This document shows, in pieces, positions 8,499 to 17,533 of a stretch of DNA of 64,000 nt. Below the pieces are notes generated by a model, which was not told the DNA's origin, did not search any database, and saw only the letters and a list, made by a program, of their open reading frames with translations. This DNA is from Saccharopolyspora ipomoeae (GTDB lineage Bacteria; Actinomycetota; Actinomycetes; Mycobacteriales; Pseudonocardiaceae): positions 310,001 through 374,000 of the forward strand of contig NZ_JASAOF010000001.1 in NCBI RefSeq assembly GCF_029952525.1, written 5' to 3'. The translations under genes and the position numbers were made by a program. Numbering within the stretch: the first letter of the stretch is position 1; every line of letters begins with the position of its first letter.

Positions 8499-9472
8499 CG
8501 CTGCTCCTCCCCCGCCGCGTCCAGGTGGATCTCGTGCACGGCCTTGCGCAGCGTGTCGGGCTGCAGCACGGCCACGTCGGGCCCGTACCCCGCGAGCCAA
8601 CCGGCCGCGGACTCCGGGTACTTCACGTCCAGTTCCAGCACCTCGCCGGGATCGCCGTCGAGCTCCAGGCGCTCGACGGTCTTGCCGAAGCGCCGCACGC
8701 CGTGCGCGCGACCGTCGGCGACCCACACCCGCGACGGGGTCGGCGGCGGGGGCTCGCGCTGCTCGCCGGCGACCATCTGGAGCAGGTCGACCTCGGGCGG
8801 GCGCTGCACGACGCCGCTGCGCCCCAAGGCGGTGACCTGGCCCTGGATGCGGGAGAGCCGGAAGCAGCGGGGTGCCTGCCGGTCTCGGTCGTGACCGACG
8901 ACGTACCAGCGGCCGCGCCAGGACACCACGCCCCAGGGCTCGACGGTCCGGTGCCGCACCTCGGGACTGCTGGGACGCCGGTAGTCGAACTCGACGACGC
9001 GACCGGCCTGCACGGCCGAGTGCAGCGCGGAGAAGGCGGGTTCGCTGGTGCGGACCTTCGGCTCCACGGCCGCCGAGGCGCGCTCGTCGACGTCGACCCC
9101 GGCGGCGCGCAGCTTGAGCAGCGCGCCCTGGGCGGCGGAGGTGAACTCCGGCGAGTCCCACAGCCGCACGGCGAGCGCGACGGCGGCGGCCTCGTCGGGT
9201 TCCAGGTCGATGTCGCCGAGCTCGTAGTCGCGGCGGGCGATGCGGTAGCCGTCGGCGCTGTCGAAGGCGGAGTTGCGCCCGGTCTCCAGCGGGATCCCCA
9301 GGTCGCGCAGTTCCGCCTTGTCCCGCTCGAAGGTCCGGAAGAACGCCTCGTCGGACGGCGCGTCGGCGTAACCGGCGACGATGTGCCGGATCCGCTCTGC
9401 GGTGAGGTACTGGCGGGTCGACAGCAGGCAGAGCACCAAGTTCACCAAGCGTTCAGCACGCACAGTGGCCAC
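8495..9472 (-). CDS. pafB: WYL-domain transcriptional regulator PafB
   Basis: This 325-residue partner of PafC starts RAERLVNLVLCLLSTRQYLTA, an HTH_11-type winged helix. A WYL domain follows at about residues 145-230 (GRVVEFDYRRP, WRGRWYVVGHDRDR, RLSRIQG). It acts with PafC in the cytoplasm as a transcriptional activator after DNA damage. It is the first gene of a probable pafB-pafC-small ORF-tatA-tatC transcript. The start is ATG 9472; the upstream 236 bp holds a palindromic element and the divergent SDR promoter. In mycobacteria pafBC lies immediately downstream of pafA. Here an oppositely oriented SDR gene intervenes. Confidence 0.9.
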   Translation of the reverse strand: MATVRAERLVNLVLCLLSTRQYLTAERIRHIVAGYADAPSDEAFFRTFERDKAELRDLGIPLETGRNSAFDSADGYRIARRDYELGDIDLEPDEAAAVALAVRLWDSPEFTSAAQGALLKLRAAGVDVDERASAAVEPKVRTSEPAFSALHSAVQAGRVVEFDYRRPSSPEVRHRTVEPWGVVSWRGRWYVVGHDRDRQAPRCFRLSRIQGQVTALGRSGVVQRPPEVDLLQMVAGEQREPPPPTPSRVWVADGRAHGVRRFGKTVERLELDGDPGEVLELDVKYPESAAGWLAGYGPDVAVLQPDTLRKAVHEIHLDAAGEEQR

Positions 9473-9556
9473 CCCGAAACTCTAGCCCCCACCCATTCGA
9501 TCATGAGTTCGGGTGGCGGGCGCGCCCCCGCACATCACCCATCCGAATGACCCCTG

Positions 9557-9625
9557 GTCGAAAACCCCGGTTTTCATCGCGCGAAAACCGGGGTTCTCAA
9601 CGCGACGAATGTTGCGGTTTTCGAC
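9557..9625. repeat. GAAAACC/GGTTTTC palindrome cluster, copy 1
   Basis: AACCCCGGTTTTC (9563-9575) pairs perfectly with GAAAACCGGGGTT (9583-9595). An outer pair, GTCGAAAACC (9557-9566) and GGTTTTCGAC (9616-9625), also matches. Related units are at 21390-21480 and 32236-32280. Unlike those, this copy is between divergent genes (pafB and the SDR). Confidence 0.75.
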
Positions 9626-9695
9626 GTGGGATCGGTTTCGGTGGGTGCTGAAGTCATCGTTGATGCGAAAGTCGTTCAGGTGTTGTTCGGTTTCC

Positions 9696-9701
9696 TACCG
9701 T
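9696..9701 (+). promoter_or_regulatory. Putative -10 box of the SDR gene
   Basis: TACCGT ends 7 nt before ATG 9709, the spacing of a leaderless transcript. A GGAGG overlaps this gap but would be only 2 nt from the ATG, too close to act as a normal ribosome site. Confidence 0.4.
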
Positions 9702-9708
9702 GGAGGAC

Positions 9709-10404
9709 ATGGGTGTTCTGATGATCACCGGTGCCTCGCGGGGCATCGGGGCCGCTACCGCGCGTCTGGCCGTCGACCAGGGGTATCGAGTCGTCTTGCT
9801 GGCCCGGGACGCCGAGGCGTTGTCCGGGCTGGTCGAGGAGCTGGGAGCCGGGAGCGCGGCGGCCCTGCCGTGCGACGTCACCGACTACGCGAGCCTCACC
9901 GAGGCCGTCGCGACCACCGAGCAGCGCTTCGGGAGCGTGGACGCCGTGCTGGCCAACGCCGGGATGAGCGTGCCCACCTCGTTCCTGGGCAGCGGCGGCG
10001 CCGAGCCCGAGCAGTGGCGGGACATGGTGCTCACCAACGTCTACGGGGCCGCCATCACGGCCCGCGCGGCGCTGCCCGCGCTCGTGCGCAGCCGCGGGCA
10101 CCTGGTGCTGACCGGGTCCAACGCCGGCCGCGGCATCCGCCCCGGCAACCTCTACTCCGCCACCAAGTGGGCGGTGACCGGCATGGCGCAGAACATCCGG
10201 GCCGAGTGCGTCGGCACCGGCGTGCGGGTCACGCTCGTCCAGCCGGGCATGGTCGAGACCGACATGACGGCCGACCGCACCGACGTCCCCAAGCTGCGGG
10301 CCGAGGACATCGCCCGGGGCGTCCTCTACGCGCTGAGCCAGCCGGAGACCGTCGACGTCAACGAGCTGACGATCCGACCGGTCGGTCAGGCTCCGCAGAG
10401 CTGA
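9709..10404 (+). CDS. Short-chain dehydrogenase/reductase
   Basis: This 231-residue classical SDR is an NAD(P)-dependent oxidoreductase of unknown substrate. The cofactor motif TGASRGIG is near residues 6-13, and LANAG near 84. The catalytic Ser (TGSNAG) and the YSATK pair near 152-156 complete the active site. Start ATG 9709 fits a leaderless promoter; GTG 9700 would add three residues and ATG 9721 would remove four. It is alone on the plus strand between pafB and pafA, splitting two gene groups that are usually adjacent. A link to the proteasome is not evident. Confidence 0.85.
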   Translation: MGVLMITGASRGIGAATARLAVDQGYRVVLLARDAEALSGLVEELGAGSAAALPCDVTDYASLTEAVATTEQRFGSVDAVLANAGMSVPTSFLGSGGAEPEQWRDMVLTNVYGAAITARAALPALVRSRGHLVLTGSNAGRGIRPGNLYSATKWAVTGMAQNIRAECVGTGVRVTLVQPGMVETDMTADRTDVPKLRAEDIARGVLYALSQPETVDVNELTIRPVGQAPQS

Positions 10405-10407
10405 GGC

Positions 10408-10437
10408 GTGGGGAAGTTTTCATGAAAACTTCCCCAC
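10408..10437. repeat. GTTTTCATGAAAAC palindrome, single unit
   Basis: This is a perfect 30-bp palindrome with arms GTGGGGAAGTTTTCA and its complement and no loop. It fills almost the whole 39-bp gap between the convergent SDR and pafA genes. It could fold on either transcript and serve as a two-way terminator. Confidence 0.75.
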
Positions 10438-10443
10438 CCACCC

Positions 10444-11802
10444 TCACAACGAGTTGATCAGCCGTTCCACCCGCTCGTCCACGGCGCGGAACGGGTCCTT
10501 GCACAGCACGGTGCGCTGCGCCTGATCGTTGAGCTTGAGGTGCACCCAGTCGACCGTGAAGTCCCGGCCGGCGGCCTGAGCTGCGGCGATGAAGTCACCG
10601 CGCAGCTTCGCCCGGGTGCTCTGCGGCGGGGTGTCCTTCGCCGCCTCGATCTCGCCGTCCTCGGTGGCGCGGTCGACGAGGTCCTTGCGCTGCAGCATGT
10701 CGAACAGGCCCCTGCCCCGCCGGATGTCGTGGTAGGCGAGGTCGAGCTGCGCGATGCGCGGGCTGGACAGCTCCAGCCCGTGCTTGCTGCGGTAGCGCTC
10801 GAGCAGCCGGAGCTTGATCGCCCAGTCGACCTCCCGGTCGATCAGCGAGTAGTCCTCGTGCTCGATGGCGTCCAGCGCACGGCCCCACAGGTCCAGGATC
10901 CGCTCCGACATCGGGTCCGAGCCGCGGCGGGCGACGTGGTCGACGGCGCGGCTGTGGTACTCCCGCTGGATGTCCAGCGCGGAGGCCTCCCGCCCGCCTG
11001 CCAGCCGGACCGTGCGGCGACCGGTGAGGTCGTGGCTGATCTCGCGGATGGCGCGGATGGGGTTGTCCAGGCTGAAGTCCCGGAACTGCACGCCCTGCTC
11101 GATCATCTCCAGCACGAGGTTCGCCGCCCCCACCTTGAGCAGGGTCGTCACCTCCGACATGTTGGAGTCGCCGACGATCACGTGCAGCCGCCGGTAGCGC
11201 TCGGCGTCGGCGTGCGGCTCGTCGCGGGTGTTGATGATCGGCCGGGACCGGGTGGTGGCGCTGGAGACGCCCTCCCAGATGTGCTCGGCCCGCTGCGAGA
11301 GGCAGTACACGGCACCGCGCGGGGTCTGCAGGACCTTGCCCGCGCCGCAGATGAGCTGGCGCGTGACCAGGAACGGCAGCAGCACGTCGGCGATGCGGGA
11401 GAACTCGCCGGAGCGTCCGACCAGGTAGTTCTCGTGGCAGCCGTAGGAGTTGCCCGCCGAATCGGTGTTGTTCTTGAACAGGAAGATGTCCCCGCCGATG
11501 CCCTCGTCGGAGAGCCGGCGCTCGGCATCCGTGAGCAGGTCCTCCAAGATCCGCTCACCCGCCTTGTCGTGCGTGACCAGCTGGGTGAGGTCGTCGCACT
11601 CGGCCGTGGCGTACTCGGGGTGGGAACCCACGTCGAGGTAGAGACGAGCCCCGTTGCGCAGGAAGACGTTCGACGACCTTCCCCACGACACGACCCGTCG
11701 GAACAGGTACCTGGCCACCTCGTCCGGGGACAGTCTGCGCTGCCCGTGGAACGTGCAGGTGACCCCGAACTCGGTTTCGATGCCGAAGATCCGCCGCTGC
11801 AT
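10444..11802 (-). CDS. pafA: Pup-protein ligase PafA
   Basis: PafA ligates the C-terminal Glu of Pup to substrate lysines, using ATP, and so marks proteins for the proteasome. The 452-residue protein starts [16 protein letters not shown], the ATP-binding glutamine-synthetase-like fold. [14 protein letters not shown] follows, where Asp57 matches the catalytic aspartate of the family. The sequence is full length. The -10-like TAGTGT ends 6 nt before ATG 11802, so the mRNA may be leaderless. The gene is separated from prcA by a strong hairpin, so it probably has its own promoter. Confidence 0.97.
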   Translation of the reverse strand: MQRRIFGIETEFGVTCTFHGQRRLSPDEVARYLFRRVVSWGRSSNVFLRNGARLYLDVGSHPEYATAECDDLTQLVTHDKAGERILEDLLTDAERRLSDEGIGGDIFLFKNNTDSAGNSYGCHENYLVGRSGEFSRIADVLLPFLVTRQLICGAGKVLQTPRGAVYCLSQRAEHIWEGVSSATTRSRPIINTRDEPHADAERYRRLHVIVGDSNMSEVTTLLKVGAANLVLEMIEQGVQFRDFSLDNPIRAIREISHDLTGRRTVRLAGGREASALDIQREYHSRAVDHVARRGSDPMSERILDLWGRALDAIEHEDYSLIDREVDWAIKLRLLERYRSKHGLELSSPRIAQLDLAYHDIRRGRGLFDMLQRKDLVDRATEDGEIEAAKDTPPQSTRAKLRGDFIAAAQAAGRDFTVDWVHLKLNDQAQRTVLCKDPFRAVDERVERLINSL

Positions 11803-11808
11803 GTCTCC

Positions 11809-11814
11809 ACACTA
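11809..11814 (-). promoter_or_regulatory. Putative -10 box of pafA
   Basis: TAGTGT on the minus strand lies 6 nt upstream of the pafA ATG, consistent with transcription starting at or next to the start codon. No purine-rich ribosome site fits the gap. Confidence 0.5.
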
Positions 11815-11984
11815 GGCGCAAAACCGCCCTCGCGGCGGTCCGCCGTTCGGGCAACTGTCGAATCGACTTCACCGATTTTCGGTAGCAGGCCGTCACCCGC
11901 CCCGACGCGCACGCACCCGCACGGAGCAGCCCGAACGCCGTACAGCCGTACGACTTCCCGGGATGTGGAACCCCCGGAAACGAC

Positions 11985-12018
11985 ACCGCTCCCGCACCCG
12001 GCGGGGTGCGGGAGCGGT
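11985..12018 (-). terminator. Terminator downstream of prcBA
   Basis: ACCGCTCCCGCACCC pairs perfectly with GGGTGCGGGAGCGGT around a 4-base loop (15-bp stem), 11 bp past the prcA stop. It separates prcBA from pafA. There is no U-run, as is common in high-GC actinobacteria. Confidence 0.8.
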
Positions 12019-12028
12019 CGGCGCACGC

Positions 12029-12775
12029 TCACTTTCCGGACGAGCCGCCCTCGCCGGAGGGCTCCTCGGCCGAGGAGTCCGAAGTCGACTCGGGCAGCAG
12101 CGCCGTCAGCGCCGCGCCCTGGATCCGGCGGAACGTCCGGTTAGGACGGGAACGATCGAGCACCGCGACCTCCAGGGCCTTGGTGCCGAGCTCGCGCCCG
12201 GAGTCCCCACTGGACGAAAGTCCCTTGACAGCGACCCGCACCGCGTCGCCCAATTCCAGCCCGTCGCTGAAGGAATCCTTCAACGCGCTGGTGATGGTGT
12301 CGGCCTGGCCGCCCATCACGACGTACTGCGGTTCGTCCACGATGGATCCGTCGTAGGTGAGCCGGTACAGCTGGTCGGACTCGGCGGTCGCCCCGACCTC
12401 CGCCACGCAGATCTCCACCTCGAACGGCTTGATCTGCTCGGTGAAGATCGCCCCCAGGTGCTGGGCGTAGGTGTTGGCCAGCGAGCGGCCGGTCACGTCG
12501 CGGCGGTCGTAGGAGTACCCGCGCACGTCGGCGATGCGCACACCGGCGACCCGCAGCGCCTCGAACTCGCTGTAGCGGCCCACCGCGGCGAAGCCGATGC
12601 GGTCGTAGATCTCGGAGACCTTGTGCAACGTCGGAGACGGGTTCTCGGCGACGAACAGCACCCCACCGGCGTACTTGAGCACCACCACGCTGCGGCCCCG
12701 GGCGATGCCCTTGCGGGCGAGCTCGGAACGCTCCCGCATCAACTGCTCGGGGGAGGTGTAGAACGGCATCGTCAC
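12029..12775 (-). CDS. prcA: Proteasome subunit alpha
   Basis: This 248-residue subunit forms the outer rings of the 20S core and gates substrate entry. Family motifs are [19 protein letters not shown] at the N-terminus, VLFVAENPS, and [11 protein letters not shown]. As expected for an alpha subunit there is no propeptide and no catalytic Thr. The C-terminal 40 residues are acidic and Ser/Gly-rich. GTG 12775 is chosen because AGGAG lies 10 nt upstream; ATG 12769 is the alternative. It follows prcB after 59 bp on the same strand. Confidence 0.96.
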   Translation of the reverse strand: MTMPFYTSPEQLMRERSELARKGIARGRSVVVLKYAGGVLFVAENPSPTLHKVSEIYDRIGFAAVGRYSEFEALRVAGVRIADVRGYSYDRRDVTGRSLANTYAQHLGAIFTEQIKPFEVEICVAEVGATAESDQLYRLTYDGSIVDEPQYVVMGGQADTITSALKDSFSDGLELGDAVRVAVKGLSSSGDSGRELGTKALEVAVLDRSRPNRTFRRIQGAALTALLPESTSDSSAEEPSGEGGSSGK

Positions 12776-12834
12776 GGCTTCTGCACTCCTGAATCTGCTC
12801 GCTGTGGCAGGCGGGATCGTGGGAACGGCGCTGG

Positions 12835-13704
12835 TCAGCCGCCCGGGTTCTCCAGGCGTCCGTTGACCACGGCGGTGGCGATCTCGGCGGTCCGCTCCTC
12901 GGTCAGCCGCACCGAGCCCTCGGCGCCGGTGATGGAGATGACCGACGGGTAGATCCGCCGGGACACGTCCGGGCCGCCGGTCGCGCTGTCGTCGTCGGCC
13001 GCGTCGTAGAGCGCCTCCACCGCGGTGCGCGCAGCGGTGTCGAGGTCGGCGTCCGGGTCGAAGCGCTTCTTCAGCGCCGACTTGGCGAACTGCGAGCCCG
13101 AGCCGACCGCGTGGTAGCCGCCCGCCTCGTCGTAGCGGCCGCCGACCACGTCGTAGGACACGATCCGACCCGCGCGGTCCGGGTCCTCGGCGTCGGTGTC
13201 GTAGCCGGCGAACAGCGGCACGACCGCCAGGCCCTGCATGGCCGCGGACAGGTTGCCCCGCAGCATCGTGGCCAGCTTGTTCGACTTGCCGTCCAGGGAC
13301 AGCGAGATGCCTTCGAGCTTCTCGTAGTGCTCCAGCTCGACGGCGTAGAGCTTGACGAGCTCCTGCGCGACACCGGCCGTCCCGGCGATGCCCACCGCCG
13401 AGTAGGAGTCGGTGATGAACAGCTTCTCCATGTCCCGCTGGGCGATGACGTTGCCCATCGTCGCCCGCCGGTCACCGGCCAGCAGCACGCCGCCGCGGAA
13501 GGTCACCGCGACGATCGTGGTGCCGTGCGGCGCCTGAACAGCGCCTTCGGGCGCCTTGCGCCCGCCCGGCAGCAGTTCCGGCGCGGTGGCGCTGAGGAAG
13601 TCGGTGAACGACGAGGATCCGGGGGTCAGGTAGGCGGCGGGAAGCGCCTGCCCGGGGAACTGGGCCGAGCTCTGGTCCATCAGCGACATCGTCTCCGTTC
13701 TCAC
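12835..13704 (-). CDS. prcB: Proteasome subunit beta
   Basis: This is the catalytic inner-ring subunit of the 20S core. The 289-residue precursor has a propeptide of about 61 residues. Processing before Thr62 in HGTTIVAV exposes the N-terminal Thr nucleophile. [12 protein letters not shown] follows, with the conserved Asp and Arg, and [16 protein letters not shown]. The start is GTG 13704 with AGGAG 4 nt upstream. It lies between pup, behind a hairpin, and prcA. The order prcB-prcA matches other actinobacteria. Confidence 0.97.
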   Translation of the reverse strand: MRTETMSLMDQSSAQFPGQALPAAYLTPGSSSFTDFLSATAPELLPGGRKAPEGAVQAPHGTTIVAVTFRGGVLLAGDRRATMGNVIAQRDMEKLFITDSYSAVGIAGTAGVAQELVKLYAVELEHYEKLEGISLSLDGKSNKLATMLRGNLSAAMQGLAVVPLFAGYDTDAEDPDRAGRIVSYDVVGGRYDEAGGYHAVGSGSQFAKSALKKRFDPDADLDTAARTAVEALYDAADDDSATGGPDVSRRIYPSVISITGAEGSVRLTEERTAEIATAVVNGRLENPGG

Positions 13705-13757
13705 AGGACTCCTGCGACAGGATGCACTCTAGTCATGATCGAATGCGCAGCGAAGGG

Positions 13758-13786
13758 CACCGGGCCGGTGTTTCTCCGGCCCGGTG
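13758..13786 (-). terminator. Terminator downstream of pup
   Basis: CACCGGGCCGG and CCGGCCCGGTG form an 11-bp perfect stem with a 7-base loop. It lies between the pup stop and the prcB start, so prcBA probably needs its own promoter or read-through. Confidence 0.65.
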
Positions 13787-13834
13787 ACCGGTTCTCGCTT
13801 CGATCACCGCGCGGGCGCACCGGCGGCAGCGGGC

Positions 13835-14029
13835 TTACTCGCCGCCCTTCTGCACGTAGGCGCGCACGAAGTCCTCGGCGTTCTCCTCCAGGACGTCGTC
13901 GATCTCGTCCAGGATGGCGTCGACGTCCTCGCCGAGCTTTTCGCGACGTTCCTGACCGGCGGCCTCCGGTCCGTTCTCTTCCTCGCCGTCGTCGCCGCCG
14001 CCCGTCCGCTGAGCCTTCTCCTGAGACAT
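13835..14029 (-). CDS. pup: Prokaryotic ubiquitin-like protein Pup
   Basis: Pup is a 64-residue, intrinsically disordered, acidic tag. It carries the central coiled-coil-forming segment (EDVDAILDEIDDVLEENAEDFVRAYVQ) that docks on Mpa. It ends QKGGE: the last codon is GAG (13838-13840) before TAA, so the C-terminal Glu needed for ligation is encoded directly. Many Pups end in Gln and need Dop to deamidate it. GGGAGG lies upstream of ATG 14029. It is between dop and prcB, the standard position. Confidence 0.97.
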   Translation of the reverse strand: MSQEKAQRTGGGDDGEEENGPEAAGQERREKLGEDVDAILDEIDDVLEENAEDFVRAYVQKGGE

Positions 14030-14193
14030 CTCGCCTCCCGGTGGGTTGAAGTCCCGAACACCCCCGGAATCGGGGACGTCCTGCTGTGAACACTACCTAT
14101 CCGACCACTCGTTCGCCCACGCCCAGCCGGGCGTCTTTGACGATCTTTCCCGCTACCTGACGTGCGCGAAACGTGCTCGTCGCCGGCGGCGCG

Positions 14194-15693
14194 TCACCCC
14201 TTCGTCAGCGAGTCGACCAGCTCCTCGGCGCTGTTGCTGGCCTCCAGCAGGGCGCCGACGTGGGCCTTGGTGCCCCGCAGCGGTTCCAACGTCGGGATGC
14301 GCACCAGCGATTCCCGGCCGAGGTCGAAGATGACCGAGTCCCAGGACGCGGCCGCGACCTCCGCCGGGTAGCGCTCCAGGCAGCGACCCCGGAAGTAGGC
14401 GCGGGTGTCCTCCGGTGGCGCGGACACCGCCTCCTGGACCTCCTCCTCGCTGACCAGGCGCTTCATCGAACCACGGGTGACCAGCCGGTTGTAGAGTCCT
14501 TTGTCCAGGCGCACGTCGGAGTACTGCAGGTCGATCATGTGCAGCCGCGGCGAGGCCCAGCCGAGGCCGTCGCGGCTGCGGTAGCTCTCCATCAGCCGCA
14601 GCTTGGCCGGCCAGTCCAGCCGGTCGGAGCAGGACATCGGGTCGGTGGCGAGCATGTCGAGCACCTCGCCCCAGGTGTTGAGCACGTCCCGGGAGGCCCG
14701 CTCGGCGCCGTTGACGTCGAGGAACTCCGCGGCCCGCTCGTGGTAGGCGCGCTGCAGGTCCAGACCGGTGAACCGGCGGCCGTCGGCGAGCTCCACGGAC
14801 TGCTTGAGGCTCGGGTCGTGGCTGATCAGGTGCACCGCCTGCACCGGGTCGGCCAGCTTGAGGTCGTCGAAGCGCAACCCGTGCTCGATCATGTCGAGCA
14901 CCAGGGCGGTGGTGCCGACCTTGAGGTAGGTGGAGGTCTCCGCGAGGTTGGCGTCGCCGATGATGACGTGCAGCCGCCGGTACTTGTCGGCGTCGGCGTG
15001 CGGTTCGTCGCGGGTGTTGATGATGCCGCGCTTGAGCGTGGTCTCCAGACCGACCTCGACCTCGATGTAGTCCGAGCGCTGGGACAGCTGGAAACCGGCC
15101 TTCTCCCCGGCCTGGCCGAGCCCGACCCGGCCGGACCCGCACATCACCTGCCGGGAGGCGAAGAACGGCGTCAGACCGCCGATCACCGAGGTGAACGGGG
15201 TGTTGCGGGCCATCAGGTAGTTCTCGTGGGTGCCGTAGCTGGCGCCCTTGCCGTCGACGTTGTTCTTGTACAGCTGGATCGGGGCGGTGCCGGGCACGCT
15301 GGCGGCGCGCATCGCCGCCTCCTCCATGACGCGCTCGCCCGCCTTGTCCCAGATGACCGCGTCGCGCGGGTTGGTCACCTCGGGCGCGGAGTACTCGGGG
15401 TGGGCGTGGTCGACGTAGAGCCGGGCGCCGTTGGTGAGGATGACGTTGGCCGCCCCGAGGTCGTCGCCGTCCGAGCCGGTGGGCTGCTGCGCCGCCGAGC
15501 TCAGGTCGAAGCCGCGCGCATCGCGCAGGGGCGACTCGACCTCGTAGTCCCAGCGGGCGCGTCTGGCCCGCGGGATCTCGGCCGCCGCCGCGTAAGCCAG
15601 CACGATGTGGGTGGAGGTCAGCACCGGGTTGGCGCTGGAGTCGCCCGGTACGACGATGCCGTACTCCACCTCGGTTCCCATGATCCGCCGCAT
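14194..15693 (-). CDS. dop: Pup deamidase/depupylase Dop
   Basis: This 499-residue paralogue of PafA starts [12 protein letters not shown]. Asp95, in [15 protein letters not shown], is at the position of the catalytic aspartate of mycobacterial Dop. The Dop-specific loop region after residue 40 ([20 protein letters not shown]) is present. It removes Pup from substrates. Its deamidase role would be unnecessary here because Pup already ends in Glu. The -10-like TACTCT ends 7 nt before ATG 15693, suggesting a leaderless transcript. The gap to pup is 164 bp. Confidence 0.97.
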   Translation of the reverse strand: MRRIMGTEVEYGIVVPGDSSANPVLTSTHIVLAYAAAAEIPRARRARWDYEVESPLRDARGFDLSSAAQQPTGSDGDDLGAANVILTNGARLYVDHAHPEYSAPEVTNPRDAVIWDKAGERVMEEAAMRAASVPGTAPIQLYKNNVDGKGASYGTHENYLMARNTPFTSVIGGLTPFFASRQVMCGSGRVGLGQAGEKAGFQLSQRSDYIEVEVGLETTLKRGIINTRDEPHADADKYRRLHVIIGDANLAETSTYLKVGTTALVLDMIEHGLRFDDLKLADPVQAVHLISHDPSLKQSVELADGRRFTGLDLQRAYHERAAEFLDVNGAERASRDVLNTWGEVLDMLATDPMSCSDRLDWPAKLRLMESYRSRDGLGWASPRLHMIDLQYSDVRLDKGLYNRLVTRGSMKRLVSEEEVQEAVSAPPEDTRAYFRGRCLERYPAEVAAASWDSVIFDLGRESLVRIPTLEPLRGTKAHVGALLEASNSAEELVDSLTKG

Positions 15694-15700
15694 ACCTCGC

Positions 15701-15706
15701 AGAGTA
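15701..15706 (-). promoter_or_regulatory. Putative -10 box of dop
   Basis: TACTCT on the minus strand, 7 nt before the dop ATG, fits a leaderless start. It shares a 95-bp divergent region with the Nudix gene. Confidence 0.5.
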
Positions 15707-15788
15707 CGGGGTGGGACCGATTTCTCAAGAAAACGGCGGCGTCCGCCGAGGGCGAACCCCGCCTCGGCGGGATGACACCATCGCTGAC

Positions 15789-16298
15789 GTGAACTCGGGC
15801 GAGGAGCAGGTCGCGCTGTACGACGCGGTCGGGCGTGTCGTGGGTGCGGTGACGAGGCGCGAGATGCGCGAGGGGGGCCTGTGGCACGCGGCGACGGCCG
15901 TGCTGCTGCGCTCCGGCGACGGCGAGCGGGTCTACGTGCACCGCCGCACCGACACCAAGGACGTCTACCCCGGTCTGCACGACTGCACGGCGGGCGGCGT
16001 GGTGGCCGCCGGCGAGGACCCGTTCGACGGGGCCCGCCGCGAGCTCGCCGAGGAGCTGGGCGTGGACGCCGAACCGGAGTTCCTGTTCCGCGAGGTGTTC
16101 GAGCAGGGCACCGTCCGCTACCACGGTTTCGTCTTCCAGGCCCGCTGGGACGGGCCCGTGGTCCACCAGCCGGAGGAGGTCGCCGAGGGCTGGTGGATGC
16201 CCCTCGCCGAGCTCCGCGAACGCCTCGACGACCCGAACTGGCCCGTCGTCCCCGACGGCCGCGCGTTCGCCCTCCGCTGGCTGCGGGACCTCGGCTGA
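15789..16298 (+). CDS. Nudix hydrolase (YfcD-like)
   Basis: This 169-residue protein contains a complete Nudix box, [14 protein letters not shown] followed by [10 protein letters not shown], which binds metal and hydrolyses a nucleoside-diphosphate-linked substrate. The N-terminal [19 protein letters not shown] and [11 protein letters not shown] resemble YfcD and isopentenyl-diphosphate-isomerase-type Nudix proteins. GTG 15789 is preferred: an upstream in-frame ATG at 15711 would add 26 residues lacking similarity to the family. It is divergent from dop and convergent with the aldo/keto reductase. The substrate is unknown. Confidence 0.85.
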   Translation: MNSGEEQVALYDAVGRVVGAVTRREMREGGLWHAATAVLLRSGDGERVYVHRRTDTKDVYPGLHDCTAGGVVAAGEDPFDGARRELAEELGVDAEPEFLFREVFEQGTVRYHGFVFQARWDGPVVHQPEEVAEGWWMPLAELRERLDDPNWPVVPDGRAFALRWLRDLG

Positions 16299-16314
16299 GA
16301 CCTCCCGTTCGTGG

Positions 16315-16383
16315 GGGAAGTTTTCATGAAAACTGTCCCGTCCTTCCAAACGCGGGTCGGGACAGTTTTCATGAAAACTTCCC
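16315..16383. repeat. GTTTTCATGAAAAC paired units forming one long hairpin
   Basis: Two units are exact reverse complements: GGGAAGTTTTCATGAAAACT with GTCCCG (16315-16340), and the inverse at 16358-16383. The spacer is 17 bases. Each unit is itself palindromic only in its core, since its outer arms differ (GGGAAG versus CTGTCCCG). The perfect 26-bp stem therefore forms between units. It lies in the convergent Nudix/aldo-keto reductase gap. Confidence 0.8.
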
Positions 16384-16443
16384 AATCCCCCAACGTGAAG
16401 GACCAGGTCATCCCACCACCGGGTCTTCCGTCACGTCTCGAGT

Positions 16444-16477
16444 GGTGGGGGAAGTTTTCATGAAAACTTCCCCCACC
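16444..16477. repeat. GTTTTCATGAAAAC palindrome, single unit
   Basis: This is a perfect 34-bp palindrome with 17-base arms (GGTGGGGGAAGTTTTCA and complement) and no loop. It lies just past the aldo/keto reductase stop. Confidence 0.75.
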
Positions 16478-16487
16478 CTCACCACGG

Positions 16488-17438
16488 TCAGTGCCAGGGC
16501 ATTTCGGAGCGTTCGCCCCAGTAGGTCGCGGCGTCGCGCGCCAGGGACGCGAGGGTGCCGAGCTCCTGGTCGGTGAGTTCGACGTTCAGGGCGTCCAGGT
16601 TGGTCTCCAGCTGCTCGACGCTGGCCGGGCCGAGCAGGACCACGTCCGCCCACGGCTGGGCAAGCGCGTGGGCGATGGCGATGGCGTCCGGCCCCACGCC
16701 GTGGCCGCGGGCGATGGCGGCGAACTCCTCCGGCGGGTCCAGCGCGAGCCTGCCGTTGGCCATCGTCTCCTTCAGCAGCACCCGCCAGCCGCCGGTGTGC
16801 ACCTCGTTGAGGACGCGCCCGACGGACGGCTCGGTGGTGTTCCAGGTCGACTGCACGGCGCTGAACAGCTGGCTGCCGCCGATCTCCAGCTCCCAGGCCC
16901 GCTCGACGCTCTCGGCCTGCGCGGCGCCGCTGGTGGAGAATCCGAGCCGCACACCGGCGTCGCGGATGCGGGCCAGCTCGTGCTGCAGCTCCAGGTCCTC
17001 GAACAGCGGGCTGGAACCGGTCAGCGAGTGCACCTGGTAGAGGTCGATGCGGTCGCCGAGCAGCGTGCGGGTCTCGGCCCACTGGCTGCGCAGCCGCTCC
17101 AGCGAGTGCTCCTTGACCTCGTGCACCTCGGTCTCGATGCGCCACTGCGCGACGTAGGCGTAGCCCCACTTGCTGGAGACCGTGACGTCGGCGTGGCCGC
17201 GCTCCCCCAGCCAGTCGGCCAGGAACTGCTCGGCGCTGCCGTAGGAGCGGGCGGTGTCGACCCAGCGGATGCCGCGGGCGTAGGCGGCGTCCAGGACGGC
17301 GCGAGTGCGCTCCTTCATCGCCTGGGCGGTGCGCTGCTGCGGCAGGGCTTCGGTGCGGCCGACGTTGATGTAGGCCGGTCTGCCCAGCGCGGCGAGCCCG
17401 AGTCCCAGTCGCTGCACGGGGTTCTGCGCGGGGATCAT
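16488..17438 (-). CDS. Aldo/keto reductase
   Basis: This 316-residue (beta/alpha)8 NADPH-dependent oxidoreductase carries the catalytic residues in order: Asp in IRWVDTARSYGSAE, Tyr in the same segment, Lys in VSSKWGYAYVA, and a downstream LYQVHS strand for the His. GFSTSG and the C-terminal PASVEQLETNLDAL form the cofactor site. ATG 17438 begins right at the first strand. It lies between dop/Nudix and mpa. It has no obvious link to pupylation; the substrate is unknown. Confidence 0.85.
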   Translation of the reverse strand: MIPAQNPVQRLGLGLAALGRPAYINVGRTEALPQQRTAQAMKERTRAVLDAAYARGIRWVDTARSYGSAEQFLADWLGERGHADVTVSSKWGYAYVAQWRIETEVHEVKEHSLERLRSQWAETRTLLGDRIDLYQVHSLTGSSPLFEDLELQHELARIRDAGVRLGFSTSGAAQAESVERAWELEIGGSQLFSAVQSTWNTTEPSVGRVLNEVHTGGWRVLLKETMANGRLALDPPEEFAAIARGHGVGPDAIAIAHALAQPWADVVLLGPASVEQLETNLDALNVELTDQELGTLASLARDAATYWGERSEMPWH

Positions 17439-17533
17439 GCCCTGAAAACTATCCCGTCGGGCTTGGGCCCGCACGAGCTCGGGGCCGCCATCCCGGAAGG
17501 AGGGATGGCGGCCCCGGTTCTCGACTCGTCGAC

